Part shown: positions 1 through 6,686 of the stretch, in pieces
Layout of the letters: each line of letters begins with the position of its first letter
How positions within the stretch are numbered: position 1 is the first letter of the stretch
Assembly: GCA_009843585.1 (NCBI GenBank)
Contig: VYDC01000107.1
Span: 1 to 9,956, forward strand
DNA: 9,956 nt
Direction of reading: 5' to 3'
From: Chloroflexota bacterium
GTDB taxonomy: Bacteria > Chloroflexota > Dehalococcoidia > UBA2979
Made by a program: the position numbers and the translations under genes
Notes under the pieces: model-generated
Database searches by the model: none
The model's input: only the letters and a program-made list of their open reading frames with translations
What the model was told of the DNA's origin: nothing

Positions 1-2
1 CC

Positions 3-566
3 CCCGCCCCCGATGACCCGCCGCGCCCGGCGACGGGGTGGGGAGGGCTCCTGACGCGCTTCGATCTCTGGAAGCCGACGATCGCCGCCGTCAACGGCTG
101 GGCGATGGGCGGGGGCCTTGAGATCGCGCTCGCCTGCGACATCATCGTCGCCGCGGAGACGGCGCGGCTGGGGATGCCGGAGGTGACCATCGGCGGCGCT
201 CCGAGCGAGAGCGGCGGCGCGCACCGGCTCCCGCGCCAGATCCCCCCGCGCATCGCGATGGCGATGCTGCTCACCGGGCGCCCGATCACGGCGGCCGAGG
301 CGTACCGCGTCGGCCTCGTCAACGAGGTCGTGCCGGCCGATCAGCTGATGGCGGCCGCCGAGCGCTGGGCGGCCGCCATCACCGCGGCGTCGCCGCTCGC
401 GGTGCGCGCCGTCAAGGAGGCGGCGCTTACGGGCGCCCACCTCCCGCTGGAGACGGCGATGGCCGTCGACTACCCGGGCATAGACCGGCTGCGCGAGTCG
501 GCCGACCGCGCGGAGGGGCGCCGCGCCTTCCGCGAGAAGCGCTCCCCGCGCTGGTCGGGGAGCTAG
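3..566 (+). CDS. Enoyl-CoA hydratase/isomerase (crotonase) family protein, 5' end cut by window edge
   Basis: Seen: the frame is open from the window edge to TAG at 564-566, giving 187 residues, so roughly 70 N-terminal residues of a usual ~260-residue crotonase lie outside. The oxyanion-hole stretch NGWAMGGGLEIALACD sits at visible residues 31-46. GMPEVTIGG follows at 58-66. Glu40 and Glu60 are 20 residues apart, the same spacing as the two catalytic acids Glu144/Glu164 of mitochondrial enoyl-CoA hydratase, so a hydratase or dehydratase activity is likely. The tail (RAFREKRSPRW) is typical of this family and of carnitinyl-CoA-dehydratase-like members. Known: such enzymes add water to, or remove it from, 2-enoyl-CoA thioesters in the cytoplasm. 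Context: a CoA-transferase gene starts 60 nt downstream on the same strand, so both probably serve one acyl-CoA pathway. The substrate cannot be told; an isomerase or hydrolase role is less likely with both Glu present. Confidence 0.9.
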   Translation, partial: PAPDDPPRPATGWGGLLTRFDLWKPTIAAVNGWAMGGGLEIALACDIIVAAETARLGMPEVTIGGAPSESGGAHRLPRQIPPRIAMAMLLTGRPITAAEAYRVGLVNEVVPADQLMAAAERWAAAITAASPLAVRAVKEAALTGAHLPLETAMAVDYPGIDRLRESADRAEGRRAFREKRSPRWSGS

Positions 567-579
567 CGCGCCGGGCGTC

Positions 580-607
580 CCGGGGGGCGGCTATCATGCG
601 CCCCCGG
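580..607 (+). other. Inverted repeat between crotonase and fused CoA-transferase genes
   Basis: CCGGGGG at 580-586 is the reverse complement of CCCCCGG at 601-607, with a 14-nt loop. It lies between the crotonase stop and the ribosome-binding site of the next gene. No T-run follows, so this is not a standard intrinsic terminator. It could be an mRNA structure in a polycistronic transcript, or chance in GC-rich DNA. Confidence 0.3.
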
Positions 608-614
608 CGGGTGT

Positions 615-620
615 GGAGGG
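615..620 (+). promoter_or_regulatory. Ribosome-binding site for the fused CoA-transferase
   Basis: GGAGGG lies 6 nt upstream of the GTG at 627. It supports this GTG as the start and places the first CaiB motif (VIDLSS) ten residues into the protein, as usual for the family. Confidence 0.75.
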
Positions 621-626
621 ACTGAC

Positions 627-3074
627 GTGTCGCTTCTCGGCGAGCTTCGCGTGATCGACCTGTCGAGCGGGCAGGCCGGCGGCATCGCCACGATGGTGCT
701 CTCGGACTTCGGCGCCGACGTGATCAAGGTCGAGCGCCCGGGCGGCGATCCGGCGCGCTCGGAGCGCGCCGCCCCGATGTGGCTGCGGGGGAAGCGCAGC
801 ATGGTGCTCGACCTTGAGCGCGCGGAGGCGCGCAGGCGGCTCGCCGAGCTCGCGGCGGGGGCCGACGTCGTGCTCTCCACCTACCGCCCCGGCGTCGCGT
901 CGCGCCTCGGCGCCGACTACGAGACGCTCGGCTCGGCCAACCCCTCGCTCATCTACTGCTCGATCACCGGATTCGGCCCGACTGGGCCCTACGCCGGCTA
1001 CCGCGGCTACGAGTCGGTGGTCGCGGCGAAGAGCGGGCGCATGCTGATGTTCGAGGGCCAGGTCGACCGCGACGGCCCCGCCTACGCGGCCGTCCCCGTG
1101 GGGACGCACGTGGCTGCCCAGTCGGCGATCTCCGCGATCGTGGCGGCGCTCATCGCCCGCGAGCGGGACGGGCGCGGCCAGCTGGTGGAGACGAGCCTCT
1201 TGCGCGGGATGGTCCCGTTCGAGATGGCGGGGCTGCTCTACTGGCAGCTGCACCGCCGCGATCCGGCCTCCTTCCCCGCGCTCGGGGGGCGGACGTTCGG
1301 CGGGCCGCCGCGCGTCGGGTTCGATCCCTACCCGGCTGCCGACGGCACGTGGATCCAGTTCGCGTGCATCGTCGAGCACCTCTTCGACTCGCTGATCGCC
1401 GCGCTCGGCCTCACGGAGGAGCGCCGCCGGCTCGGCCTCCTCGGCGCGCCGGCGGATCTCGACCCCGAGCCGCTGGAGCGGCTGCGCGAGCTTGTCGCGG
1501 CGCGCATCGCCGAGCGCGGGGCCGGCGAGTGGATGGAGCTCTTCGTCTCCGACGGGAATGTCGCCGCCGATCCCTGGCTCACCACGCAGCAGGCGCTCGA
1601 TCACCCGCAGATCGTCCACAACGGCGAGGTCGTGACGCTCCGCTCCCCGCGGCTGGGGGAGACCAGGCAGCTCGGTCCGCTGGCGTCGCTCCCCGAGACG
1701 CCCGGCGCCCCGGCCGAGTGGTACGCGCTCCCCGGCGAGCACCAGGACGCCGCTTGGCGGGAGCGGCCCGCCGCCCCTCCCGCCGCCGAGCCGGGCGAGC
1801 CCTCCGGGGCGCCGCCCCTCGACGGGGTGACGGTGCTGGAGTTCGCATCGGTCGTCGCGGTCCCCTTCGCCACGACGGTCCTCGCCGACCTCGGCGCGCG
1901 CGTGATCAAGGTCGAGCCGGTGGAGGGCGACAGCTTCCGCGGCAGCGGGAGCCCCGGCGCCGGGACCTCGCGGGGGCTCGGCTCGCTCAAGACGACGGCC
2001 GGCAAGGAGAGCATCTGCGTCGACCTGAAGTCGCCGGAGGGGCGGCGAATCGTCGACGGGCTCGTGGAGCGCTCGGACGTGCTGGTCCACAACTTCCGCC
2101 CCGGCGCCCCCGAGCGGCTCGGCATCGGCTACGAGCAGGTGGCGGCGCGCCACCCCCGGCTCGTCTACGTCTCGGCGATGGGCTACGGGACGGAGGGCCC
2201 CCACGCGCGCCGCCCGACGGCGCACCCGGGACCGGGGGCGCTGCTCGGGGGAGCGCACGCGCAGGCCGGCGGCCGACTCCCCGCGCCGCGCGACATCGCC
2301 GAGCTGCGCCTCGCCAACGCGCGCCTCATGCAGGCGAACGAGTTCAGCCCGGACCTCAACGCAGGCGCGGTCGTGGCCTCGGCGGCGCTGCTGGGGCTCT
2401 ATGCGCTCCGCACGCGCGGCGTCGGGCAGCACATCCGGGTGACGATGCTCGGCGCCAACGCCTACGCCAACGCCGACGACTTCCTCTCCTACGCCGGGAA
2501 GGAGCCCCGCCCGCTCCCCGATCCGGAGCTCCTCGGGCTCTCGGCCCTGCACCGCCTCTACCGGAGCGGAGGCACGCGCGATGAGGGCGGCGCCTGGGTC
2601 TTCCTCGCCTGCCCGACGGAGCGGGAGTGGAGCGCGCTCGCCGGGACGCCCGGCTTCGAGCGGCTCGCCTCCGACCCGCGCTTTCAGAGCGCCGACGGCC
2701 GGCGGCTCCACGACGCCGAGCTCGCCGCCGCGCTGGGGGCGGTCTTCGCGACCAGGAGCGCCGAGGAGTGGGAGGGGGAGCTCTGCGCGCGCGACGTCGC
2801 CTGCGTGCGCGCGGACGGCGCGACGCCGGGTCTCTTCTGGGAGAGCGACCCGCACGTCCGCTCAGCCGGCATCACCGTGGAGGCGACCCACCCGCTGTGG
2901 GGGAGCTACCGCCGCTACCCTCCGCTCCAGCACCTCGCCCGGACCCCGGAGAGCCCCCGCGGCGGGGGGCTCGGGGGCCAGCACGCGCGGGCGCTGCTCG
3001 AGGAGCTGCGCTGGGATCCCCGGGAGGTCGACGCGCTCTTCGAGCAGGGAGTCCTCACCGAGCTCGACCGGTAG
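627..3074 (+). CDS. Tandem-domain family III (CaiB/BaiF) CoA-transferase, 815 aa
   Basis: Seen: two complete CaiB/BaiF domains, about residues 5-375 and 398-800, joined by a Pro/Ala/Glu-rich linker (about 379-397). Both halves carry the GADVIKVE/GARVIKVE strand and the YCSITGFGP/YVSAMGYGT region. Aligning the 26-residue stretch that ends at GRGQ/GVGQ with formyl-CoA transferase puts Asp576 (SPDLNAG) at the catalytic Asp169 position. The matching residue of the first half is Thr160 (PVGTHVA), so that half should not form the usual acyl-Asp anhydride. Known: members move CoA between carboxylates in the cytoplasm; most are ~400-aa subunits that form interlocked dimers. Inference: the chain is a covalent inactive/active pair. 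GTG start with GGAGGG 6 nt upstream. It follows the crotonase gene and faces the solute-binding protein gene with a 10-nt gap. Donor and acceptor acids cannot be predicted. Confidence 0.9.
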   Translation: MSLLGELRVIDLSSGQAGGIATMVLSDFGADVIKVERPGGDPARSERAAPMWLRGKRSMVLDLERAEARRRLAELAAGADVVLSTYRPGVASRLGADYETLGSANPSLIYCSITGFGPTGPYAGYRGYESVVAAKSGRMLMFEGQVDRDGPAYAAVPVGTHVAAQSAISAIVAALIARERDGRGQLVETSLLRGMVPFEMAGLLYWQLHRRDPASFPALGGRTFGGPPRVGFDPYPAADGTWIQFACIVEHLFDSLIAALGLTEERRRLGLLGAPADLDPEPLERLRELVAARIAERGAGEWMELFVSDGNVAADPWLTTQQALDHPQIVHNGEVVTLRSPRLGETRQLGPLASLPETPGAPAEWYALPGEHQDAAWRERPAAPPAAEPGEPSGAPPLDGVTVLEFASVVAVPFATTVLADLGARVIKVEPVEGDSFRGSGSPGAGTSRGLGSLKTTAGKESICVDLKSPEGRRIVDGLVERSDVLVHNFRPGAPERLGIGYEQVAARHPRLVYVSAMGYGTEGPHARRPTAHPGPGALLGGAHAQAGGRLPAPRDIAELRLANARLMQANEFSPDLNAGAVVASAALLGLYALRTRGVGQHIRVTMLGANAYANADDFLSYAGKEPRPLPDPELLGLSALHRLYRSGGTRDEGGAWVFLACPTEREWSALAGTPGFERLASDPRFQSADGRRLHDAELAAALGAVFATRSAEEWEGELCARDVACVRADGATPGLFWESDPHVRSAGITVEATHPLWGSYRRYPPLQHLARTPESPRGGGLGGQHARALLEELRWDPREVDALFEQGVLTELDR

Positions 3075-3084
3075 AAGAGGACGC

Positions 3085-4641
3085 TCAGGCGCCGAGCACG
3101 CCGCGCGTGCCCGACCAGACGGCCGCGCGCGTGCCCAGGCACTCCTCGCCGCGGCCCCAGGGGCTCAGCCGCTCGTCGAAGGCGATGCCGGTCTCGACCT
3201 CCGCGACATGGACGCACGGCGCGAAGTCGAGCAACTCGCGCTGCACCTCGAGGTAGGCGCGCGGCTGCTCGCCGGCCGGCGTCCCGCGCACCTCCTTGAG
3301 GCGCTCGGTCCAGCGGCGGTCGCGGAACCAGAGCGGATCGCGCAGGCCCGCCGGGGAGTCGTAGTCGTGGCCGAGCTCGTATCCCGCCTCGTTGACCGCG
3401 TGGCTGCACTCGTTCTTGAACCACATCGGGGCGGAGGCGGTGTCGGGCGGCGGACGCAGCAGCCGCACCTCGACCTGCACCCCGACGGCTGCGAGCGCGG
3501 GCCGCGCGACCTCGGCGAAGCGCAGCGACTCCGGCGTCGGATCGATGTAGAGCTCGGTCTCCACGCCCTGCGGGTACGCGCTCGCGGCGACGAGCCGCCT
3601 CGCCTCGCCCCGGTCCGTCTCGTAGCGGCCGAGCGCGGAGGCGTGGTGGAGCGTCGCGCTGCTCACCGGGCCGTAGCTGCGGCGCCCGTAGCCCCCGTAG
3701 ACGTCGCGCAGGATCCGGTCGTAGGGGAGCGCGAGGCGCACCGCCTGCCGGAGCCTCCGGTCGTCGAAGGGCGGCCGCCGGAAGTCGAACTCCAGAGTGG
3801 AGTGGTTGTAGCGCACGCGCCGGAGCTCAACGCCCGGGCGCCCGGAGAGGCGCGCCAGCTCCTCCGGGTAGAGGCCGAACACGGCGTTCGCGTCGCCGCG
3901 CTCGAAGAGCGCGATGGCCCGCTCGCGGCTCTCGACGCCCACCTGGACGACGGCGTCGAGGCCGGGGCGCCCCGCCCAGTACCCCGGGTGCGCGCGGAGC
4001 TCGATGACGCCGTCCGCCTGCTCCGCGAGGACGAAGGCGCCGAAGCCGGCCGGCTGGCGCTCGAGCCAGCGCACGGCCCACGGATCGGCGTCGGAGGCGT
4101 GGCGCCGCGCCTCGGCGGCGTCGACCACGAGGTTCGAGGGGAAGACGAGATAGGAGGCGAACTGCGGGTTCGGGCGGGCGAGCTCGAAGTCGACCGTGTA
4201 GCGGCCAGCGGCTGAGATCGCCTCGGGACCGGGCAGGCCGCCGATGCGGCGCAGCCGCCACCTCCCCAGCGCCCGCAGCTCGAGGGAGCGTGCGAGGCCC
4301 CAGCGCACGTCCTCCGAGGTGAGCTCGTTGCCCGAGGCGCTCCGCACGCCGGGGCGGATCGAGAGGCGCCAGCGGCGGGCGTCCGGGGAGCCCTCCCAGC
4401 TCGTCGCGAGCCGCGGCTCCGGGTCGCCGGGACGGGGGGTCCAGACGCCGTCCGCGTCGGGGGCGACGCGCGGGAAGGCGAGCGGCTCCCACACGAGCTG
4501 CTGGGTCGGGTTGTAGGTCACGCGGTGGGCGTCGTTGTCCCAGCCCTCCTCGGTGACGGGGCTGGCGACCGGGAAGACGAGCGTCCGGGGCGACGGGGCG
4601 AGCGAGATGGGGACCCCCTTCCGGCGTCCGCGCGCACCCAC
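3085..4641 (-). CDS. Family 5 extracellular solute-binding protein (peptide/nickel-type ABC transporter), no signal peptide visible
   Basis: Seen: 518 residues with the SBP_bac_5 pattern: RLATSWEGSPDARRWRLSIR at 77-96, PGV..ASGNELTSEDVRWGL to about 116, then PFDDRRLRQAVRLALPYDR, matching the DppA/OppA fold throughout. Known: these proteins bind peptides, nickel chelates or other small solutes outside the membrane and pass them to an ABC permease. Odd: the chain starts at GTG 4641 with MGARGRRKGVPISLAP, without a hydrophobic segment or lipobox, and the binding domain begins near residue 19. The frame stays open upstream to a TAG at 4804-4806 and there encodes a signal-like stretch (IAIGTTIGVAAVSAPASA), but has no ATG, GTG or TTG. 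No permease or ATPase gene is visible, so it is an orphan here. The start is uncertain; there is no good ribosome-binding site before 4641. It may serve uptake for the neighbouring CoA genes. Confidence 0.82.
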   Translation of the reverse strand: MGARGRRKGVPISLAPSPRTLVFPVASPVTEEGWDNDAHRVTYNPTQQLVWEPLAFPRVAPDADGVWTPRPGDPEPRLATSWEGSPDARRWRLSIRPGVRSASGNELTSEDVRWGLARSLELRALGRWRLRRIGGLPGPEAISAAGRYTVDFELARPNPQFASYLVFPSNLVVDAAEARRHASDADPWAVRWLERQPAGFGAFVLAEQADGVIELRAHPGYWAGRPGLDAVVQVGVESRERAIALFERGDANAVFGLYPEELARLSGRPGVELRRVRYNHSTLEFDFRRPPFDDRRLRQAVRLALPYDRILRDVYGGYGRRSYGPVSSATLHHASALGRYETDRGEARRLVAASAYPQGVETELYIDPTPESLRFAEVARPALAAVGVQVEVRLLRPPPDTASAPMWFKNECSHAVNEAGYELGHDYDSPAGLRDPLWFRDRRWTERLKEVRGTPAGEQPRAYLEVQRELLDFAPCVHVAEVETGIAFDERLSPWGRGEECLGTRAAVWSGTRGVLGA

Positions 4642-4668
4642 ACGGTACAGACGTCGTGAGGGTCGGTG

Positions 4669-4693
4669 CCCCTCGTTAGAGGGGACAATCCCC
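4669..4693 (-). other. Two mutually exclusive small hairpins in the leader of the solute-binding protein gene
   Basis: CCCCTC (4669-4674) pairs with GAGGGG (4679-4684) across a GTTA loop. The same GGGG (4681-4684) can instead pair with CCCC (4690-4693) across ACAAT. The two stems share one arm, so they cannot form together. There is no T-run and no known riboswitch pattern. The segment lies about 30 nt upstream of the assigned GTG start on the minus strand. A role in attenuation is only a possibility. Confidence 0.3.
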
Positions 4694-4859
4694 GGAGGAG
4701 CGGCCTGAGGTGGGGCCAGACTCGCTCGCGCACGCTCAGCAGAGGCCGGGGCGCTAACCGCGGCGACACCGATCGTCGTGCCGATCGCGATCCCGTTGCC
4801 CCACTACGCTCAACGAAGGTCGGGGCGTGACTACGCCGCCTCGGGCTTGTAGCCGACGT

Positions 4860-5159
4860 TCACGGCGCGGGCGCGGGCCTCGTCTGGATCGGGTGGAAGA
4901 CCTCGTCGCCCTCGATCCGCAGTTCGGGAGGGCCGTGGGCGAGCAGAGCCTCGCGGATGCGATCCGCTTCGGGCAGCCCCTGCAAGCTCACCCCGCCCGC
5001 CAGTCCGATCAACTCCACTCCGATCAGCTCGCCCTCGCCGTCGTAGTCGAGGTTCCGCAGATCGCCGAACTCGCGGCACGCGTTGATCCTGGCCTTCTTG
5101 AAGCGCAGATAGAGGATGTCGCCCACGTCGTTGACGCGGACCTCGATGCCCTCACTCAT
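4860..5159 (-). CDS. DUF2283 family small protein
   Basis: Seen: 99 residues from ATG 5159. The core DILYLRF (about residue 13) followed by LDYDGEGELIGVELIG matches the DUF2283 pattern (x-LYI-x ... VxLDYDxxGxLVGIEIL), a short beta-hairpin fold found in many bacteria. A C-terminal extension of about 45 residues (EADRIREALLAHG, then a Pro/Ala-rich tail) makes it longer than the usual 60-70 residues. A longer reading from 5270 exists, but the domain starts just after the internal ATG and the upstream residues look non-coding. GGGGG lies 6 nt before the ATG. Known: the function is unsettled; members often sit beside DUF4258 or other toxin-antitoxin-like genes. No such partner is recognised here. 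It is divergent from the CoA-transferase operon at 5481 and 218 nt upstream of the solute-binding protein gene on the same strand. Confidence 0.72.
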   Translation of the reverse strand: MSEGIEVRVNDVGDILYLRFKKARINACREFGDLRNLDYDGEGELIGVELIGLAGGVSLQGLPEADRIREALLAHGPPELRIEGDEVFHPIQTRPAPAP

Positions 5160-5480
5160 GCTCGGCCCCCACAGCTCCTGTTCGGGCCTACTCCCCGTGC
5201 CCGGCCACCGTCGCCACGAGCATCGGATCGGAGTCGACGCGGACATAAGCCTTGCAGCGCCGTTCGCCAATCGGACGCAGGAAAACCATACCGTGGAGGT
5301 ACGGCTGGGTGCTCCGTCCGGTCGCTCCGTGGCGGCCCGCCGCCGAGGATCACGCGCACCCTCGTCCGGAAGGCATTATGAGAACGCGCGAGGGCGGGAG
5401 GCACCGATAGAACGGTACGCGGAAGGACCGCCACGTCGGCCTTGCGGTGACCTGCGACCCTCGTGGAGGTGCTCGGGGCG
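5160..5480. other. Intergenic region between divergent DUF2283 gene and CoA-transferase operon
   Basis: This 321-nt stretch separates a minus-strand gene from a plus-strand operon, so it should hold both promoters. I could not identify a convincing -35/-10 pair. Visible items are a 33-codon minus-strand frame (5188-5289) that resembles nothing I recognise, and a 6-bp inverted repeat CCCTCG/CGAGGG (5359-5364 and 5389-5394) with a 24-nt loop, which could be an operator but is weak. Confidence 0.4.
5465..5471 (+). promoter_or_regulatory. Ribosome-binding site that sets the start of the first split CoA-transferase gene
   Basis: GGAGGTG at 5465-5471 is the strongest Shine-Dalgarno match here. It overlaps the GTG at 5463, which argues against that earlier start. 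It lies 9 nt before GTG 5481 and 15 nt before ATG 5487, so GTG 5481 is preferred and ATG 5487 is the alternative. Confidence 0.6.
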
Positions 5481-6686
5481 GTGACCATGGTGCCTGCACG
5501 CGCGTCCGGGGATCCCGTCGGAGGCGCCCCGTTCACGGGGCTCCGGATCGTGGAGCTCGGCGGGGCGGTGGCCTCCGCCGCGGCGACCAAGCGCTTCTCC
5601 GATCTCGGTGCGGAGGTGGTGAAGGTGGAGCCGCCCGGCGGCGCCCCGCTGCGCCGGCTGCGGCCGTTCCCGGGGGATCGGCCCGGGCCCGACGTCGGGG
5701 CCTTCCACGTCGCCCTCGACACCGGCAAGCGCTCGCTCCTGCTCGACCTCGGCACCCCCTCCGGTCGCGAGGTGCTCGGCCGTCTCGCCGCGGGCGCGGA
5801 CCTGCTCGTCTCCGACCTCCCGGCAGGGCAGGCGCGTACGCTCCGGGCGCGCCTCGCGGAGGGGGAGTCGGGGCCGAGCACCGTCTGGATCACGCCGCAC
5901 GGCCTGGAGGGCCCGTTCGCCGGACGCCGGGAGAACGACGCCTCCCTCTTCGCCTGGTCGACGCGCGCCTTCAACCAGCGGCTCCCCCGCGCGCCCGATC
6001 GCGGGCCGCTTCGCTACGCGCCGTTCCTCGCCGAGGTGCAGGTGGGCGCGACCGCGGCGGCCGTCGGGGCGGCGGTGGTGTGGGCCAGGAGCCGGGACGG
6101 CGTCCGCCGGGTCGTGGATCTCTCGGCGGTCGAGGCGCTCGCCGGCAACGTCGACAGCGCCTTCTTCCTCCACGCCATGACCGGCACCTCCGACACCTAC
6201 CCCCGCCCCTCCGACCTGGGCGCGCGCACGTACGCCTGCCGCGACGGCCACGTGCTGATGCTCCAGGTGGACCGGGAGCCCGCGCGCTCCCGCGTGCGCG
6301 AGCTCCTCGGCGCCGCGGGGAGCGGGGCGGAAGGCGAGCGTCCGGTCGAGGACTCGCTGCGCTCGTGGCTCACGGCCCGCACGAAGCAGGATGCCTTCGA
6401 GTCGCTCCAGCGGGCGGGCGTGATCGCGGCGCCGATCCTCGACGCCTCCGAGCTGCTCTCGGATCCGCAGGCGGCCGCCCGGGGATCCTACGTGCGCATG
6501 CGGCACCCCTCGCTCGGCGAGACGACGATCGCGGGGCCCCCGTTCCGCGTCGCCTCCGGCGCCGGGGGATCCTGGGAGGCGCGGCCGGCGCCCGCACCCG
6601 GCGCCGACACCGCGGCGATCCTCTCGGAGCTCGGCTACGCGCCCGAGGAGCAGATCGCGCTGGCGCGCGCGGGGGTCGCGCCGTGA
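5481..6686 (+). CDS. Family III (CaiB/BaiF) CoA-transferase, probable non-catalytic subunit of a two-gene pair
   Basis: Seen: 401 residues covering one CaiB/BaiF domain (GLRIVELGG at about 20, GAEVVKVEPPGG at about 43, RSLLLDL at about 84). The stretch aligning with the catalytic Asp169 of formyl-CoA transferase has Glu185 (FLAEVQVGAT), and the conserved GRGQ 22 residues later reads GVRR. The N-terminal AGP-type motif reads ASA. Known: the family works through an aspartyl-CoA/anhydride intermediate, so Asp-to-Glu should impair or abolish it. Two-gene family III enzymes are known, for example BbsEF (benzylsuccinate) and SmtAB (malate). Inference: it is the partner subunit of the next gene, whose start overlaps this stop (GTGA, 6683-6686), pointing to coupled translation and fixed stoichiometry. 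Start chosen by the GGAGGTG 9 nt upstream. It could still be an active enzyme using Glu. Confidence 0.85.
   Translation: MTMVPARASGDPVGGAPFTGLRIVELGGAVASAAATKRFSDLGAEVVKVEPPGGAPLRRLRPFPGDRPGPDVGAFHVALDTGKRSLLLDLGTPSGREVLGRLAAGADLLVSDLPAGQARTLRARLAEGESGPSTVWITPHGLEGPFAGRRENDASLFAWSTRAFNQRLPRAPDRGPLRYAPFLAEVQVGATAAAVGAAVVWARSRDGVRRVVDLSAVEALAGNVDSAFFLHAMTGTSDTYPRPSDLGARTYACRDGHVLMLQVDREPARSRVRELLGAAGSGAEGERPVEDSLRSWLTARTKQDAFESLQRAGVIAAPILDASELLSDPQAAARGSYVRMRHPSLGETTIAGPPFRVASGAGGSWEARPAPAPGADTAAILSELGYAPEEQIALARAGVAP

Noticed and set aside
594..2855. 753-codon open frame antisense to the fused CoA-transferase
   Set aside because: A shadow of a high-GC gene: very rich in Arg, Ala, Gly and Pro with no recognisable domain, while the plus frame holds two complete CaiB/BaiF domains with an RBS.
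2581..4215. 544-codon plus-strand frame spanning the end of the CoA-transferase and much of the solute-binding protein gene
   Set aside because: It crosses two well-supported genes on opposite strands and its translation is low-complexity Arg/Ala/Gly without family motifs.
4786..4797. Palindromic GATCGCGATC as a repeat or binding site
   Set aside because: A single short palindrome in GC-rich sequence, not seen as a repeated element elsewhere in the window.
5188..5289. 33-codon minus-strand frame just upstream of the DUF2283 gene
   Set aside because: It has no ribosome-binding site and no recognisable family, and is too short to support as a gene from sequence alone.
5353..5400. Possible operator or promoter around an inverted repeat and CATTATG before the CoA-transferase operon
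   Set aside because: The stem is only 6 bp with a 24-nt loop and there is no matching -35 element, so no promoter or operator can be claimed.
5447..6682. Upstream part of the long frame that ends with the second split CoA-transferase
   Set aside because: The in-frame extension before GTG 6683 is compositional noise overlapping the first CoA-transferase; the family motifs begin right after 6683.
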